Assembly (NCBI GenBank): GCA_025163595.1
Contig: CP104100.1
Span: forward strand, 186,001 to 250,000
Length of the DNA: 64,000 nt
Origin: Phaeobacter sp. G2
Lineage (GTDB): Bacteria > Pseudomonadota > Alphaproteobacteria > Rhodobacterales > Rhodobacteraceae
Direction of reading: 5' to 3'
How positions within the stretch are numbered: the stretch's first letter is position 1; every line of letters starts with the position of its first letter. The translations under genes were made by a program, and so were the position numbers. The notes under the pieces were generated by a model. It ran no database searches. It saw only the letters and a list, made by a program, of their open reading frames with translations, and had not been told where the DNA came from. This document shows, one piece after another, positions 1 to 9,700 of this stretch.

Positions 1-441
1 TTGGAGGCTTTTGAGCTGGGAAGTAAGGCAAAGCCAAAACCGCAACGGCATAGTCTGAAACCAACGCCAGCCAAGGCGCTGGCTGCAAGCCCCTTGCAGA
101 TGGACGAAAAAGCCTTTCGCCGGATGAAGCGTGGCAAATTGAAACCCGAAGGGAAACTGGATCTGCACGGGATGCGGGTGGATAGCGCCCATCCGGCGCT
201 GACCCGGTTTATCCTGTCTGCACAGGCCTCGGGCAAACGTCTGGTTCTGGTGGTCACGGGCAAGGGTAAAGATCGCGATGAGCCCGGCCCTATCCCGGTA
301 CCGCGTGGTGTGTTGCGCCATCACGTGCCGCAATGGCTTGCGCTGCCGCCACTGGCGCAGGCCGTTTTGCAAGTGAGCCAGTCCCATGTCACCCATGGGG
401 GCGAAGGCGCGTATTATGTCTACCTCCGTCGCACCCGTTAG
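1..441 (+). CDS. Smr-domain protein, 5' partial
   Basis: The frame is open at base 1, so the gene begins outside the window; the apparent TTG at base 1 need not be the start. The visible 146 residues carry a basic N-terminal stretch and then an Smr (small MutS-related) domain: the LDLHGMRVD motif near residue 53, VVTGKGK near residue 84 and HVPQWL near residue 108. Smr domains act as nucleic-acid nucleases or binders; free-standing Smr proteins of this kind are common in alphaproteobacteria, and their cellular role is poorly defined. The gene converges on the hydrolase downstream, with 24 bp between stop codons. Confidence 0.85.
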   Translation: MEAFELGSKAKPKPQRHSLKPTPAKALAASPLQMDEKAFRRMKRGKLKPEGKLDLHGMRVDSAHPALTRFILSAQASGKRLVLVVTGKGKDRDEPGPIPVPRGVLRHHVPQWLALPPLAQAVLQVSQSHVTHGGEGAYYVYLRRTR

Positions 442-465
442 GCCAGGGTCAGGATCTTAACCAGT

Positions 466-1590
466 TCAGCGCTCGCCGCCGGTGAGGGTGAACAACACGG
501 CCTCGCCCACATTTGTTTTACCTAGACCAGCGCTTGGCACAACTTTTGTGAACTCCGCTACATCATGGGGTCTGGCATCAAAGGCTTTTTCGGTGACCTG
601 TGCCTCAACCAACAAGGTCAAAAGCGTGGGCGATGTGGCCGCAACAAAATGACCAGATTCCGCATTTTCAGAAAAGGCAGTTGTGTCGATAATATCTATG
701 GGCAGGTCTGACACCGCCTCGATGGAGCTGAGACTACCGAGGCGCTCGCGGCTATAGGTTCCGCGAATACGTCTTGAGATGTTGAGAATGGTATCTTTGC
801 TCGACACAAAGACGACAAAGGGTTCAGGCACCTTGTTGAACTGCCGTATCTGGCTACGAAACACATCCAGATCCAGGTCCGGCGAGATCAGGATGACCCC
901 GGCTAGGTTCTGCTCTGCCCAATTTGGGGATCTGATTTCGATCTGCCGCAGGGCTTCCATTGTCAGGACAGAGCCCATGGAATGGGCCACCAGGATGATC
1001 CGCCGCGCCTCTGAGTTTTTCAGGCGACGCAAAAGCTGCTCCAACCCATCGCGGGCAAACATCACGCTATCGCCGTCATAGGCATAGCCCAAAGGACTGC
1101 CCAGGCTTGGCCAGGAATACACCACCGTTGCGCCCGGCGTATTCAGATCATGGGTAAGCTGGGCCGCACGAAAAGCGGTCTCGGCCTGGGTGCTGTTGTA
1201 GCCATGCACAAAGACAACCACGTCTCGGCTGTTGGCAGGGGACTGACGCAGCACAGCATTCAGGCGGCGGTCAAAATCACCAGGGTTTTGAAACCGGTGA
1301 CGCGCGGCCAGGGTGAATTGGGTTTCTGGGTCTGGGTCGGCATATCCGAACTCCAGTTTTCCCAGCGTGTGATTTGGCGGAATGGAGACTGTCAGCTCCA
1401 GCAGGCTGTTGTCTTCGCTTCGTTCCGGGCCAAAGGATCCATCTGGCAGTTCAACCCGGTTTGTGGCGACAAATATGGTTTTGGGGGTGCCAAGCTCCAA
1501 TGCCTCGGGGGTGACCGGAGACAGGCTGCGATCGGTGCAGCCCAGGGTCAGACAAAGGCTGAGACCAGCAGCCAAACGGAGGAAAATCAT
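466..1590 (-). CDS. Alpha/beta hydrolase lipoprotein (DUF900-like)
   Basis: Predicted secreted lipoprotein esterase or hydrolase of 374 residues. I place the start at the ATG ending at 1590 because AAGG lies about 6 nt upstream and the product then begins with a short hydrophobic signal ending in the lipobox LTLGC, with the lipidated Cys at about residue 18. A longer in-frame start at 1629 is possible. The core shows an oxyanion-strand motif VVVFVHGYNS and a nucleophile elbow AHSMGS, both typical of alpha/beta hydrolases of the COG4782/DUF900 type. The substrate is unknown. It is a lone gene, convergent with the Smr gene and downstream of hslU on the same strand. Confidence 0.8.
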   Translation of the reverse strand: MIFLRLAAGLSLCLTLGCTDRSLSPVTPEALELGTPKTIFVATNRVELPDGSFGPERSEDNSLLELTVSIPPNHTLGKLEFGYADPDPETQFTLAARHRFQNPGDFDRRLNAVLRQSPANSRDVVVFVHGYNSTQAETAFRAAQLTHDLNTPGATVVYSWPSLGSPLGYAYDGDSVMFARDGLEQLLRRLKNSEARRIILVAHSMGSVLTMEALRQIEIRSPNWAEQNLAGVILISPDLDLDVFRSQIRQFNKVPEPFVVFVSSKDTILNISRRIRGTYSRERLGSLSSIEAVSDLPIDIIDTTAFSENAESGHFVAATSPTLLTLLVEAQVTEKAFDARPHDVAEFTKVVPSAGLGKTNVGEAVLFTLTGGER

Positions 1591-1699
1591 AAATAACCTT
1601 TGGTGAAACATGCCGGATAAACTGGCCATAGGCTAGCAAGCCTACAGCCAGATGAAAATACATCTCTGTTGGGGGACAGTCCCGGCGCTACACCCTGTG

Positions 1700-3013
1700 C
1701 TACAGCACGTAGCGACTGAGGTCGCTTTTGCTGGCCAGCTCGCCCAGGTGTTTGCTGACAAAGCTGGCATTGACGATGATCTTTTCGCCGCCCTGCTCCG
1801 GGGCATTAAAAGACAGATCCTCAAACACCCGTTCAATCACCGTATACAGACGACGCGCGCCGATGTTTTCCACAGAATGGTTTACCTCGGCTGCGATCTT
1901 GGCCAGCGCAGAAATGCCATCTTCGGTAAAGGTTACCTCGACATCTTCGGTTTTCATCAGCGCAGTATATTGCAGGGTGAGCGCATTGTCGGTTTCGGTC
2001 AGGATGCGGACAAAATCGGCTTCGCTCAGGCTGCGCAAATTGACCCGGATCGGCAGACGCCCCTGCAATTCTGGCAACAGATCAGAGGGTTTGGCGACAT
2101 GAAAGGCACCGGAGGCAATGAACAGGATATGGTCGGTTTTGATGGGACCATGTTTGGTGCTGACAGTGGTGCCCTCGATCAGCGGCAACAGATCCCGCTG
2201 CACGCCTTCACGGCTGACATCGCCGCCGCGGGCATCAGATCGGGCGCAGACCTTGTCGATCTCATCCAGAAAGACGATGCCGCTTTGCTCTACGGATTCA
2301 ATGGCGGCGCGGTTAACGACCTCATCATCCAGCAATTTGTCAGCCTCGTCGCCGATCAGCACATCATAGCTTTCGGCAACGGTCATCTTTTTGCGCACCG
2401 TACGCCCGCCCATTGCCTTGCCCAGCAGATCGCCGATGTTGAGCACCCCCATATTGCCGCCGCCAGGCTGGCCGGGGACATCAAACATATTGCCCATCGG
2501 GTTGGAGCTGTCAGCGACATCCAGTTCGATCAGCGCATCGTCAAGCTGCCCTGCACGTAGTTTTTTACGGAATACTTCGCGGGTGATTTCGCGGGCATCC
2601 TCGCCGGCCAGGGCGCTGATGACCCGCTCTTCAGCGGCTTTCTGAGCCTTGGCCGTGACGTCTTCGCGCATGAAGGCACGGGTCTGAACGATGGCGCTGT
2701 CCACCAGATCGCGAATGATCTGTTCCACGTCGCGGCCCACATAGCCGACTTCGGTGAATTTGGTTGCCTCCACCTTGATGAATGGCGCCCGGGCCAGCTT
2801 TGCCAGCCGACGCGAGATTTCGGTTTTACCGACACCGGTGGGTCCGATCATCAGGATGTTCTTGGGGTATACCTCGTCGCGCAGATCATCCGACAGCTGC
2901 TTACGGCGCCAGCGGTTGCGCATGGCTACAGCCACGGCGCGTTTTGCATCGGCTTGGCCAATAATAAAGCGGTCAAGTTCAGAAACGATTTCGCGGGGGG
3001 TCAGGTCTGTCAT
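1700..3013 (-). CDS. hslU: ATP-dependent protease ATPase subunit HslU
   Basis: The AAA+ unfoldase of the HslVU (ClpYQ) cytoplasmic protease; it unfolds substrates and feeds them to the HslV peptidase. The 437-residue length is normal. Walker A GPTGVGKT lies at residues 57-64, a Walker B segment VFLDEIDKV near 245, and the C-terminus ends in SRYVL, the hydrophobic tail that docks into HslV and activates it. It is the last gene of a minus-strand operon hslV - membrane protein - hslU, starting 12 bp after the membrane gene stops. HslVU is usually heat-shock controlled; I did not identify a specific promoter. Confidence 0.97.
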   Translation of the reverse strand: MTDLTPREIVSELDRFIIGQADAKRAVAVAMRNRWRRKQLSDDLRDEVYPKNILMIGPTGVGKTEISRRLAKLARAPFIKVEATKFTEVGYVGRDVEQIIRDLVDSAIVQTRAFMREDVTAKAQKAAEERVISALAGEDAREITREVFRKKLRAGQLDDALIELDVADSSNPMGNMFDVPGQPGGGNMGVLNIGDLLGKAMGGRTVRKKMTVAESYDVLIGDEADKLLDDEVVNRAAIESVEQSGIVFLDEIDKVCARSDARGGDVSREGVQRDLLPLIEGTTVSTKHGPIKTDHILFIASGAFHVAKPSDLLPELQGRLPIRVNLRSLSEADFVRILTETDNALTLQYTALMKTEDVEVTFTEDGISALAKIAAEVNHSVENIGARRLYTVIERVFEDLSFNAPEQGGEKIIVNASFVSKHLGELASKSDLSRYVL

Positions 3014-3025
3014 GGGATGTCCCGT

Positions 3026-4096
3026 TTAGTGAGAGGGAGGCAGGCGGTGCAGCGGCAACACTCCAGCCAAAGGAGAGAGCAAGGCCGCCCGGATCCGGGC
3101 CCAGAAGGCACCAAGGATCACCAGGAAGAAGCCAAGCAGAAGGACGGTCATAGCGGCGCCTTCGCCGTCAAAAACGGTGCCGGCCAGGGTCACGCTGTAG
3201 CCGATCGCGGCGATGAGGAAAGACCGGCGGTCGATCACAATGGCCACCAGGGCAAAACCCAGCAGCACCGCAACAAGTGTCATCTGGGCGCTGGAGGTGC
3301 CGCTTTCCAGCAGGCTGAGCGCGATAGTATTGACCAGTGCGGGGGCGGCAACAACATGCAGCCAGAACCCCTGTGCCGCGCGGCGGGTGACACGATGAGG
3401 ATCGCTGAGGTCAAACAGCATCGCCACCGCAAAGACGGCAATCCCAACGGCCAGTGTCACCCAGGCAAAGGGACCAGAGGCGGAAAACAGGAAGAAGTCG
3501 CTGATCCCCTCTGGGCGGCCCGCTTGTTCTGCTGCCACCAACAGGGTCAGCGCAAAGACGCCAAGGGCAATCAGCGCCATGGCAAAGGGCACGCGGAAAC
3601 GCAGCCAGAACAGCGCCACCGCAGCAGTGGTCAGCGCCATTGGCAGCGGCAGGCTGGAAAGATCGTTCTGCGCCACCATAAAGGGCTCGGAAAAGAAGGC
3701 GGTGATTCCGGTCCCGGCATTTGCAGCCCATAAAAGAGACAGGGCAATGGCCGGGGCGATCATGCGGCGACGGCGGATAAAATACTCGGCAAAGACCCAC
3801 AGCACCACGGCCCCCAGCGCCGCAGAGGAGATGGTTTTCTCGACATACCCCCCCAAAGAGCCAGCGATATAGGCAGCGGTGACCGCTGCCCAGCCCGAAG
3901 CCAGAATGAGCATACCGATGACGATGAATATCTCGTTGAACCCTTTGAACAGCTCAAAGGGTTCATCACCCGGTGCCAGGTTTTCGCGCGCACCACGCCG
4001 GCTATGGGACATCGCCAGCAATGAGGCCGCCTGGGCCTCGCTGATCAGGCCAGATCCAACGGCGGCGCGAATGTCGTTCTGGTCGATCTGGCTCAC
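3026..4096 (-). CDS. Polytopic membrane protein, DUF2157-like, between hslV and hslU
   Basis: A 356-residue integral membrane protein. After a soluble N-terminal segment of about 50 residues (containing EAQAASLLAM, resembling the helical head of DUF2157 proteins) there are roughly ten hydrophobic segments. No catalytic motif is visible. The start is supported by GGAGAG just upstream. The ATG lies one base after the hslV stop and the gene ends 12 bp before hslU, so it is probably translationally coupled within the protease operon. Whether it has any functional tie to HslVU is unknown; it may simply share the stress-responsive promoter. The family assignment is by general resemblance only. Confidence 0.75.
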   Translation of the reverse strand: MSQIDQNDIRAAVGSGLISEAQAASLLAMSHSRRGARENLAPGDEPFELFKGFNEIFIVIGMLILASGWAAVTAAYIAGSLGGYVEKTISSAALGAVVLWVFAEYFIRRRRMIAPAIALSLLWAANAGTGITAFFSEPFMVAQNDLSSLPLPMALTTAAVALFWLRFRVPFAMALIALGVFALTLLVAAEQAGRPEGISDFFLFSASGPFAWVTLAVGIAVFAVAMLFDLSDPHRVTRRAAQGFWLHVVAAPALVNTIALSLLESGTSSAQMTLVAVLLGFALVAIVIDRRSFLIAAIGYSVTLAGTVFDGEGAAMTVLLLGFFLVILGAFWARIRAALLSPLAGVLPLHRLPPSH

Positions 4097-4097
4097 A

Positions 4098-4688
4098 TCA
4101 ACTCTCCGAGGTGGTTTTATCTGTGCCAGTTTCGGCAGCGATGCTTTCGACGGTCAGTTGCCCATTTGTATAGACGCAGATATCAGCGGCAATCGCCATG
4201 GCGTCGCGGGCAATGGCTTCGGCGTTGCGGTCACTGTCCATCATACCACGCGCAGCAGCGAGGGCAAAATTCCCGCCCGAGCCAATAGCGGCCACATTAT
4301 TCTCTGGCTCTAGCACATCCCCTGCCCCGGTGATCACCAAAAGCTCGGTTCCGTCGGTGACAATCAGCATGGCTTCGAGTTTTTGCAGGTATTTATCGGT
4401 GCGCCAGTCCTTGGCCAGTTCAACACTGGCCCGCGCCAGCTGACCCGGCGAGGCTTCCAACTTGGCTTCCAGCCGTTCCAGCAGGGTAAAGGCATCTGCG
4501 GTGGATCCGGCAAAGCCAACGACAACGTCAAATCCTCCTGGGGACAGACGACGCACCTTGCGGGCGGTGCCTTTGATCACGGTCTGCCCCAGCGAGACCT
4601 GGCCATCGCCGGCAACAACCACTTCATCACCCTTTTTGACACCAATAATGGTGGTTCCGTGCCAGCCGGGAAATTGATCATCTGCCAT
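4098..4688 (-). CDS. hslV: ATP-dependent protease peptidase subunit HslV
   Basis: The threonine peptidase of HslVU, forming the double-hexameric proteolytic core. The protein starts [14 protein letters not shown]; the first Thr of TTI (residue 12) is the expected N-terminal nucleophile after propeptide removal. The extended N-terminus before GTT is characteristic of alphaproteobacterial HslV (the E. coli protein begins directly MTTI). The motif [12 protein letters not shown] follows, and the C-terminal part carries the [11 protein letters not shown] segment of the family. At 196 residues it is slightly long because of a polar tail. The start has a good ribosome site (GGAGG). First gene of the hslV - membrane protein - hslU operon. 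Confidence 0.97.
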   Translation of the reverse strand: MADDQFPGWHGTTIIGVKKGDEVVVAGDGQVSLGQTVIKGTARKVRRLSPGGFDVVVGFAGSTADAFTLLERLEAKLEASPGQLARASVELAKDWRTDKYLQKLEAMLIVTDGTELLVITGAGDVLEPENNVAAIGSGGNFALAAARGMMDSDRNAEAIARDAMAIAADICVYTNGQLTVESIAAETGTDKTTSES

Positions 4689-4936
4689 TTATGCCTCCAG
4701 TTTTGTTGCCTTCTATATGGATCCATCTCCGATCCGGTACAAGGCTCGGTCGGGGCGGCCTGTTTTTCCGGCTTTCAGCATGACGCCTAAAGAGGGCGTT
4801 AATAAATTGCTTACTTGCTATGCACAGAACGCAAATCAGGGCTGTTTAATGGGCAATTGTAGGACTCAGTAAGCCCTCCTACATGGGGCGTAGAAACAGA
4901 CAACACGAACACACACGAATTTAAAGGACTAGTGCA

Positions 4937-5128
4937 ATGACGACCGCAAACCTCCATGCGCCGCTGGGCGCAGTCTCCGTTCTTCGTTTGGTTGACGGAA
5001 TCATGAATTTCAAAACCAACCTGGTTGAGTGGAATGAATCCCGGCAGACCCGCAAAGCGCTGTCGCAGCTCTCTCCGGCACAGCTGGAAGACATCGGCGT
5101 GACCCGCGCGGATATCGACAAACTGTGA
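4937..5128 (+). CDS. DUF1127 mini-protein
   Basis: A 63-residue protein whose C-terminal half (SQLSPAQLEDIGVTRADIDKL) matches the DUF1127 (YjiS-like) signature of a small arginine-containing helical domain. DUF1127 proteins in alphaproteobacteria have been linked to RNA turnover, phosphate or carbon metabolism and stress; in Rhodobacter sphaeroides one such mRNA is the source of CcsR small RNAs. I looked for the CcsR-type CUCCUCCC loops in the 3' region and did not find them. The gene stands alone, with a 248-bp upstream intergenic region that probably holds its promoter and a clear intrinsic terminator downstream. Confidence 0.88.
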   Translation: MTTANLHAPLGAVSVLRLVDGIMNFKTNLVEWNESRQTRKALSQLSPAQLEDIGVTRADIDKL

Positions 5129-5164
5129 GACCGACAGACCGGGTGCAGAAGCACCAGACGCGAT

Positions 5165-5197
5165 AAGCCGCTCCAGTTTGGGGCGGCTTTGTCTTTT
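5165..5197 (+). terminator. Intrinsic terminator after DUF1127 gene
   Basis: A 10-bp stem (5165-5174 with 5180-5189, one G-T wobble), five-base loop AGTTT, followed by TGTCTTTTT. It lies 37 bp after the DUF1127 stop and just before the convergent Lin0512-like gene. A smaller hairpin GGTGC-AGAA-GCACC precedes it near 5140-5154. Confidence 0.85.
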
Positions 5198-5563
5198 TCA
5201 GGAGCTGAGCTTGTAGCTGGCAGACTGATCCGGCAACCAGGCCTCAATCGCGGCCGTGGCCACCACATGCACCCCATCGGACGCGGGGTCAGTGACATTC
5301 AAGCCGCCTTTGACAGCCCGCACTGTGGCGCGTCCGCGTGGCAGATCCTGTGCCACAAGATCACAATCCACCTGCGCCGGCTCCTGCACCGCAATGGTGA
5401 CATCAACCCGCATCTCGCCATGATCAATGCCCAGCTTGGAAAACAGCGTGATCGAGGAATGGTGCAAGGCATCCTGCACCGCACGGCGCGCTGCCTTGGT
5501 GTAGTCCTGACCATATAGATCGTTGCCGGTGCCCATTTCTAAAATGATACGTTTTTCGCTCAT
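5198..5563 (-). CDS. Lin0512-like family protein, second of a tandem pair
   Basis: A 121-residue cytoplasmic protein recognised as Lin0512-like from its N-terminal pattern (RIILEMGTGNDLYGQDYTKA) and the central KGGLNV segment. It is a clear paralogue of the preceding gene: both share an E(M/F)GxG start, a QDYT(K/E)AA(R/K)RA helix, HxSxxxxF and a (K)GGL(N/D)V strand. No function is established for the family. Its ATG overlaps the stop codon of the upstream paralogue by four bases (5560-5563), so the pair is co-translated and may form a hetero-oligomer; that is an inference. Confidence 0.8.
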   Translation of the reverse strand: MSEKRIILEMGTGNDLYGQDYTKAARRAVQDALHHSSITLFSKLGIDHGEMRVDVTIAVQEPAQVDCDLVAQDLPRGRATVRAVKGGLNVTDPASDGVHVVATAAIEAWLPDQSASYKLSS

Positions 5564-5910
5564 GACTGGCGCTCCATATCAAAGGAAACAATGACTGCAG
5601 CATTGGCAATGATGGTCACGCCCGCGCCATCAGGTTTTGCCACGTCCAATCCGCCCTTTGTCACCGTGATATTGGGTTGGCCATAGGGAAAGATTGCTTT
5701 CAACGCCGCCACATCCACCAGTTCCGGTTTTGCCAGACCAATTTCCGCATCAATGATCATGGCTTCTTTGGGGAAATCAAACAGCTCTGCGATGCTTACC
5801 GAATTATGCCACAGCGCATCCTTGATCGCGCGCTTTGCTGCCTCGGTGTAATCCTGCCGTCTGAGCGAGCTGCCCATTCCGAATTCCACCAATACTCTTG
5901 TCTTGGCCAT
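5560..5910 (-). CDS. Lin0512-like family protein, first of a tandem pair
   Basis: A 116-residue protein starting MAKTRVLVEFGMGSSL. I chose the internal ATG at 5910 over the longer in-frame start at 5952 because family homology begins there and the paralogue next door starts at the same point of the alignment. Conserved blocks are QDYTEAAKRAIKDALWHNS and VTKGGLDVAKPDG. No catalytic residues can be assigned. It overlaps the second paralogue by four bases. About 180 bp separate it from the DUF6500-like gene, so the pair probably has its own promoter. Confidence 0.78.
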   Translation of the reverse strand: MAKTRVLVEFGMGSSLRRQDYTEAAKRAIKDALWHNSVSIAELFDFPKEAMIIDAEIGLAKPELVDVAALKAIFPYGQPNITVTKGGLDVAKPDGAGVTIIANAAVIVSFDMERQS

Positions 5911-5971
5911 GGCTGTCTCCCAGTCGTTTTCTTCCGCCACTCTCCGCGCCACGGCCCAAAAGAAAACCCCA

Positions 5972-6033
5972 TATCTTCATTTGGCCAAAAATATCCCTGG
6001 GGAGCCACCTGCGGCGACGGGGGCAAGCCCCCC
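5972..6033. repeat. Possible dispersed Rhodobacteraceae intergenic element
   Basis: This noncoding stretch combines a TTTGGCCAAAAATATCC core with a GC-rich part ending in a GGGGGC-AA-GCCCCC inverted repeat (6019-6032). From memory, related TTTGGCCAAAA..GGGG elements recur between genes in Roseobacter-group genomes. Only one copy is visible here, so the repeat status is not shown by this window. The hairpin may also act as a terminator for the DUF6500-like gene. Confidence 0.35.
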
Positions 6034-6092
6034 TGCCTGACGAATGCGCACAACGATCTGGCCAGATCAGCGAGCTCAGGCAACGGCCCGCA

Positions 6093-6308
6093 TCATATGG
6101 CCCGCATCATATCGCGAATTTTTGCCGCCTTTTCAAAATGGTCCAGCTGATGGTCCCGAATCCACCAGGTTGCCACCTGCATCAACAGCTCAGGGTCATC
6201 GTTTTTGTTCTTGAAAAAGGCGTAAAAGGACAGACCAACGCCCTCCCCTTTCTTGGCGATTTTGTCGCTGCAGGTGGTAATGGCCTTTTGGCGAAATTCC
6301 GGTGTCAT
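6093..6308 (-). CDS. DUF6500-like small protein
   Basis: A 71-residue protein beginning MTPEFRQKAITTCSDKIAKK. It resembles the short Rhodobacteraceae family annotated as DUF6500; its function is unknown. A much longer in-frame reading to 6527 runs backwards through trxA and its terminator, so I chose the ATG at 6308, which has AAGGACA about 5 nt upstream. The sequence is charged and likely helical (GEGVGLSFYAFFKNKNDDPE, then a WWIRDHQLDHFEKAAKI helix). It lies just downstream of trxA on the same strand but beyond the trxA terminator. Confidence 0.72.
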   Translation of the reverse strand: MTPEFRQKAITTCSDKIAKKGEGVGLSFYAFFKNKNDDPELLMQVATWWIRDHQLDHFEKAAKIRDMMRAI

Positions 6309-6323
6309 AAAACTGTCCTTGAA

Positions 6324-6356
6324 ATGAAAAAGACGCCCCCACCCGGGGACGTCTTT
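6324..6356 (-). terminator. Intrinsic terminator after trxA
   Basis: Stem arms 6329-6340 and 6345-6356 (12 bp, one mismatch) around a four-base loop. Read on the minus strand, the descending arm ends in CTTTTT, giving a U-tract. It separates trxA from the DUF6500-like gene, whose ribosome site begins within 15 bp. Confidence 0.85.
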
Positions 6357-6378
6357 CGAAAATTCTGTGCGGATCGGA

Positions 6379-6699
6379 TCAGATGGACTCGTTGATCCAG
6401 CTCTGCAGCGCGGCCTTGGGGGCGGCGCCGGCACGGTTCGATACAACCTGGCCATCCTTAAAGATAAACAGCGCCGGAATGCCGCGCACGCCCATGGCAG
6501 CTGCGGAGTTCGGGTTGCTGTCCACATCCACTTTGACGACTTTTACCTTGTCGCCATACTCTGCCGCCAGCTCTTCCAGAGCGGGGCCGATCTGTTTGCA
6601 AGGACCACACCATTCGGCCCAGAAGTCCACCACAACGGGGACTGCGGAATTCTTGACTTCGGCGTCAAATGTTTCGTCGGTGACGGCTACGGTGGACAT
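6379..6699 (-). CDS. trxA: Thioredoxin
   Basis: Cytoplasmic thiol-disulfide reductant of 106 residues. The active-site motif WCGPC places the redox cysteines at residues 31 and 34, preceded by the conserved VVVDFWAEW strand; the cis-proline region [11 protein letters not shown] is present. Length and motif are those of canonical Trx1. It follows addA on the same strand after 62 bp, the usual position next to addBA in Rhodobacteraceae, and ends in an intrinsic terminator. Confidence 0.96.
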   Translation of the reverse strand: MSTVAVTDETFDAEVKNSAVPVVVDFWAEWCGPCKQIGPALEELAAEYGDKVKVVKVDVDSNPNSAAAMGVRGIPALFIFKDGQVVSNRAGAAPKAALQSWINESI

Positions 6700-6761
6700 G
6701 GGAATGTCTCCTGAGATCTATGGCAACTGGAGTTGGAACCTAGGTAGAGCGTAACAGATCG

Positions 6762-9700
6762 TCAAGGTTCCAACACCTCCTTGAGCGCATCTGTCACAAG
6801 ATCGTGCGGCAGGCTCATCAGGCTGGCGGTGCGGGTCCACAAAAGCGCAGTCTCAATCTGGCGGCCGGGGTAGATCTGCGACAGGGCATGGCCATAGGCC
6901 GCCATCTGTCGCAACAGGCCCTTGGGGCAGTGTCGCGCGCTTTCTGGAATCTGCGCATTGGATTTGAAATCCACCGCCAACACCCTCTCGGGCGTCACGA
7001 TCAGCCGGTCAATGATACCATAAAGGCGCTGCTCTCCCAGCTGGGCTGTGATCGGCACCTCTGCCAGGGTCTCAGGGGCAAAAATGGACGCCAGCGCCGG
7101 GTTTTCCAGAACCGCGCTTGCCTCAGACAAAAGCTCTTGCCGATCAGCGGCTTCCGGCAGCAGGCGCTTGGCCAGGGTCTGCCAGTCGGCACGGGGCGTT
7201 TGCGGCAAATACTCCAGCAGCAGATGCAGCCTGCTGCCACGTGCCATGGCTTCTTCCTCGTCCAGCCCCTGATCCCCGGGCAAGGCCTTGGCGCCACCTA
7301 GGTCGGAAGGTTTGAGCGTCTGCGCAGGCGGCAGATAGCCGGGCGCTGGTCGGGTAAAGACCTCGGGCAACACTGACGTGGATTTTTCGGCCACCTCTCG
7401 GGCGACAAAATCCAGCCCGTCCCAGTCGCCATGGGCCAGCCGCAGGCCCTCGCCGCCGGGCAGATCGCAGGCCGTGGCCCCGCCCTCACGCATCGCCGTC
7501 TCGACCCGCTGATACCAGCTGTCGCCCTCTTTCGACAGCGTTCCGGCTGTGGCGACGATCAGCCATTTCTCGGCGCGGGTCAGCGCCACATAGAGCAGTC
7601 TGAGCCGTTCGTTCTGCTGCTTTTCCTGCGCCGCCTCGCGGGCGGAAAACAACAGTTCCGGCATCTGATCCTTGGGCAATTTCCATACAGGGGTGCCATT
7701 CGCCACCATGATTTCCGCATCACTGGGGGCGTTGCGTTTGGCGGTATCGGGCAGGATCACAATTGGCGCTTCCAATCCTTTGGAGCCATGTACCGACATC
7801 ACCCGGATCATATCACCCGAGGCCCCCATCTGGCGTTTGATTTCCAGATCATCGGTCTGCATCCAGACCAGAAACCCGGTGAGGCTGGGAATATCGGAGC
7901 GTTCATAGGCCAGCGCCTGAGACAGCAGCGCATTGATGCCATCCTCGGCCTCAGGTCCCAATCGGCCCAGCAATTTCTGCCGCCCCTGGTGGCGGGTCAG
8001 GATGCGTTCGATCAGATCAAAGGGCCGCAGGAAATCGGTCTGATCGCGCAGGTCATCCAGCACCGCCAGGGTGTCTGGAAACTCTTGGCGCCGGTCGCGC
8101 AGGGCCGGCCACAGATGTTTGCCGCTGCGGCGGTGGGCCAGATCAAACAGCATCTGTTCGGACCAGCCAAACAGCGGCGACTTCAACACTTCGGCCAGGG
8201 CCAGCGAATCCTCTGGTGTCGCCAAAAAAGACAAGAGCGCGGCGATGTCTTTGACTGCCAGTTCTGCCCCGACTTTGAGCCGGTCGGCGCCGGCAATGGG
8301 CAGCTCGGCATTCTTGCAGGCGCGGATAATTTCGGAAAACAGCTCAGACCGGCGTTGCACCAGAATAAGAAAATCACCCGCATGGACCGGACGGCGCTGA
8401 AAGCTGCCCCGTTGTGGGCCATCCTCGGGGATGGTCACGCCGCTGTCGATCATTTCCTTGATCTGGCCGGCAATGCGTTCCGCCAGAATAACCGTGTGAT
8501 GGCGGCTGCCGGGGCGATCCACCGGGTCGGTCCAATCACTGTCATCGTCGTCGTCGGTTTTGTCCACGGCAGGCCACAGGTCCACCCGGCCAGGCAGGTC
8601 AGATTTAAAGGCACGGTGCAGGGCGTCGCTGTGGAACCCGGCGCGCGGGCTGTCCTTGAACACCAGATCCACCAGCCGCAGGATCGCGGCAGAGGAGCGG
8701 AAGGAAAACTCCAGGGCGGCATTTTGCAGGTTTGAGCCGGATTCGGACAGGCGATTGGCAAATTCCACCTGCATCCGGTCAAAGGCATCCGGGTCAGCGC
8801 CCTGAAAGGAATAGATCGACTGCTTCTTGTCGCCGACCACAAAGATCGTTCGCTCCACGTCCGATCTCGCGCCGATCCCGGCGGTGAATTCCTGCGCCAG
8901 CTTTTCGATCACGTCCCATTGAACCGGGCTGGTGTCCTGGGCCTCATCTACCAGAATATGGTCGATGCCCCCGTCCAGGCGATACAGCACCCAGGCGGCC
9001 ACCGCCGGATCGTTCAACAACTGGCGGGCGTTGAGGATCAGGTCATCAAAGTCGAGCCAGCCACGCTGCTGTTTGCGCGCCTCATATTCCGGCAGGAAGG
9101 CCTGGGCAAACTGATGCAGGTCGTGGGATTTTCGCGCCGCCACCAAGGCCAGCCGTTTGGCGCGGGCGTCTTCCACCCGCAGCATCAGCGGCTCTAGCTG
9201 ATCCATCAGGCTGACATTTGCTTCGCGCAGCTTCTTGGTGGGGAATTTGCCAATCTTGGCTGTAAACGGCTCAGCGGCGCCGGCCCCTGTCAGAAAGATG
9301 TCTTCCAGTGTGGCCAGATCACCCAGTGTCGGGGTGGTGATCCCCGCCAGTTTGGCGGCGGCGCGTTGATCTGTGGTGCCGCCGGTTTCCAACATGGCGC
9401 GGGTGCGCGACAGCAGCTCTGCCTCGCCGCCCAGATACACCAGCGCCTCCAGCGCGGCCGGATCAAACCCATCGGTAAGATCAAACCGGGCCAGCAATGC
9501 AGACCAATCCAGCTTTGTTTCAAACTCGGCGCGGCGCTGACACAGGGCGGCGGTGAGGTCCTCAAAATCGCTGCCGCCAACATGGCGTGCCAGCGGTTCT
9601 ACCAGATGCGCCAGATCGCCCTTGGCCAGGTCCTCGACAATCTCGGCCCGCAACAGGGATGCGGCGCGGTCTTCCATCTCGGAAAACTGCGGGCTGACCC

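Noticed and set aside
1652..2560. 302-codon plus-strand frame over hslU
   Set aside because: Antisense to the highly conserved HslU ATPase; shadow frame.
5129..5197. CcsR-type small RNA downstream of the DUF1127 gene
   Set aside because: The CUCCUCCC loop motif that defines these RNAs in Rhodobacter is absent; only ordinary hairpins are present.
7431..8735. 434-codon plus-strand frame over addA
   Set aside because: Antisense shadow; AddA helicase motifs lie on the minus strand throughout.
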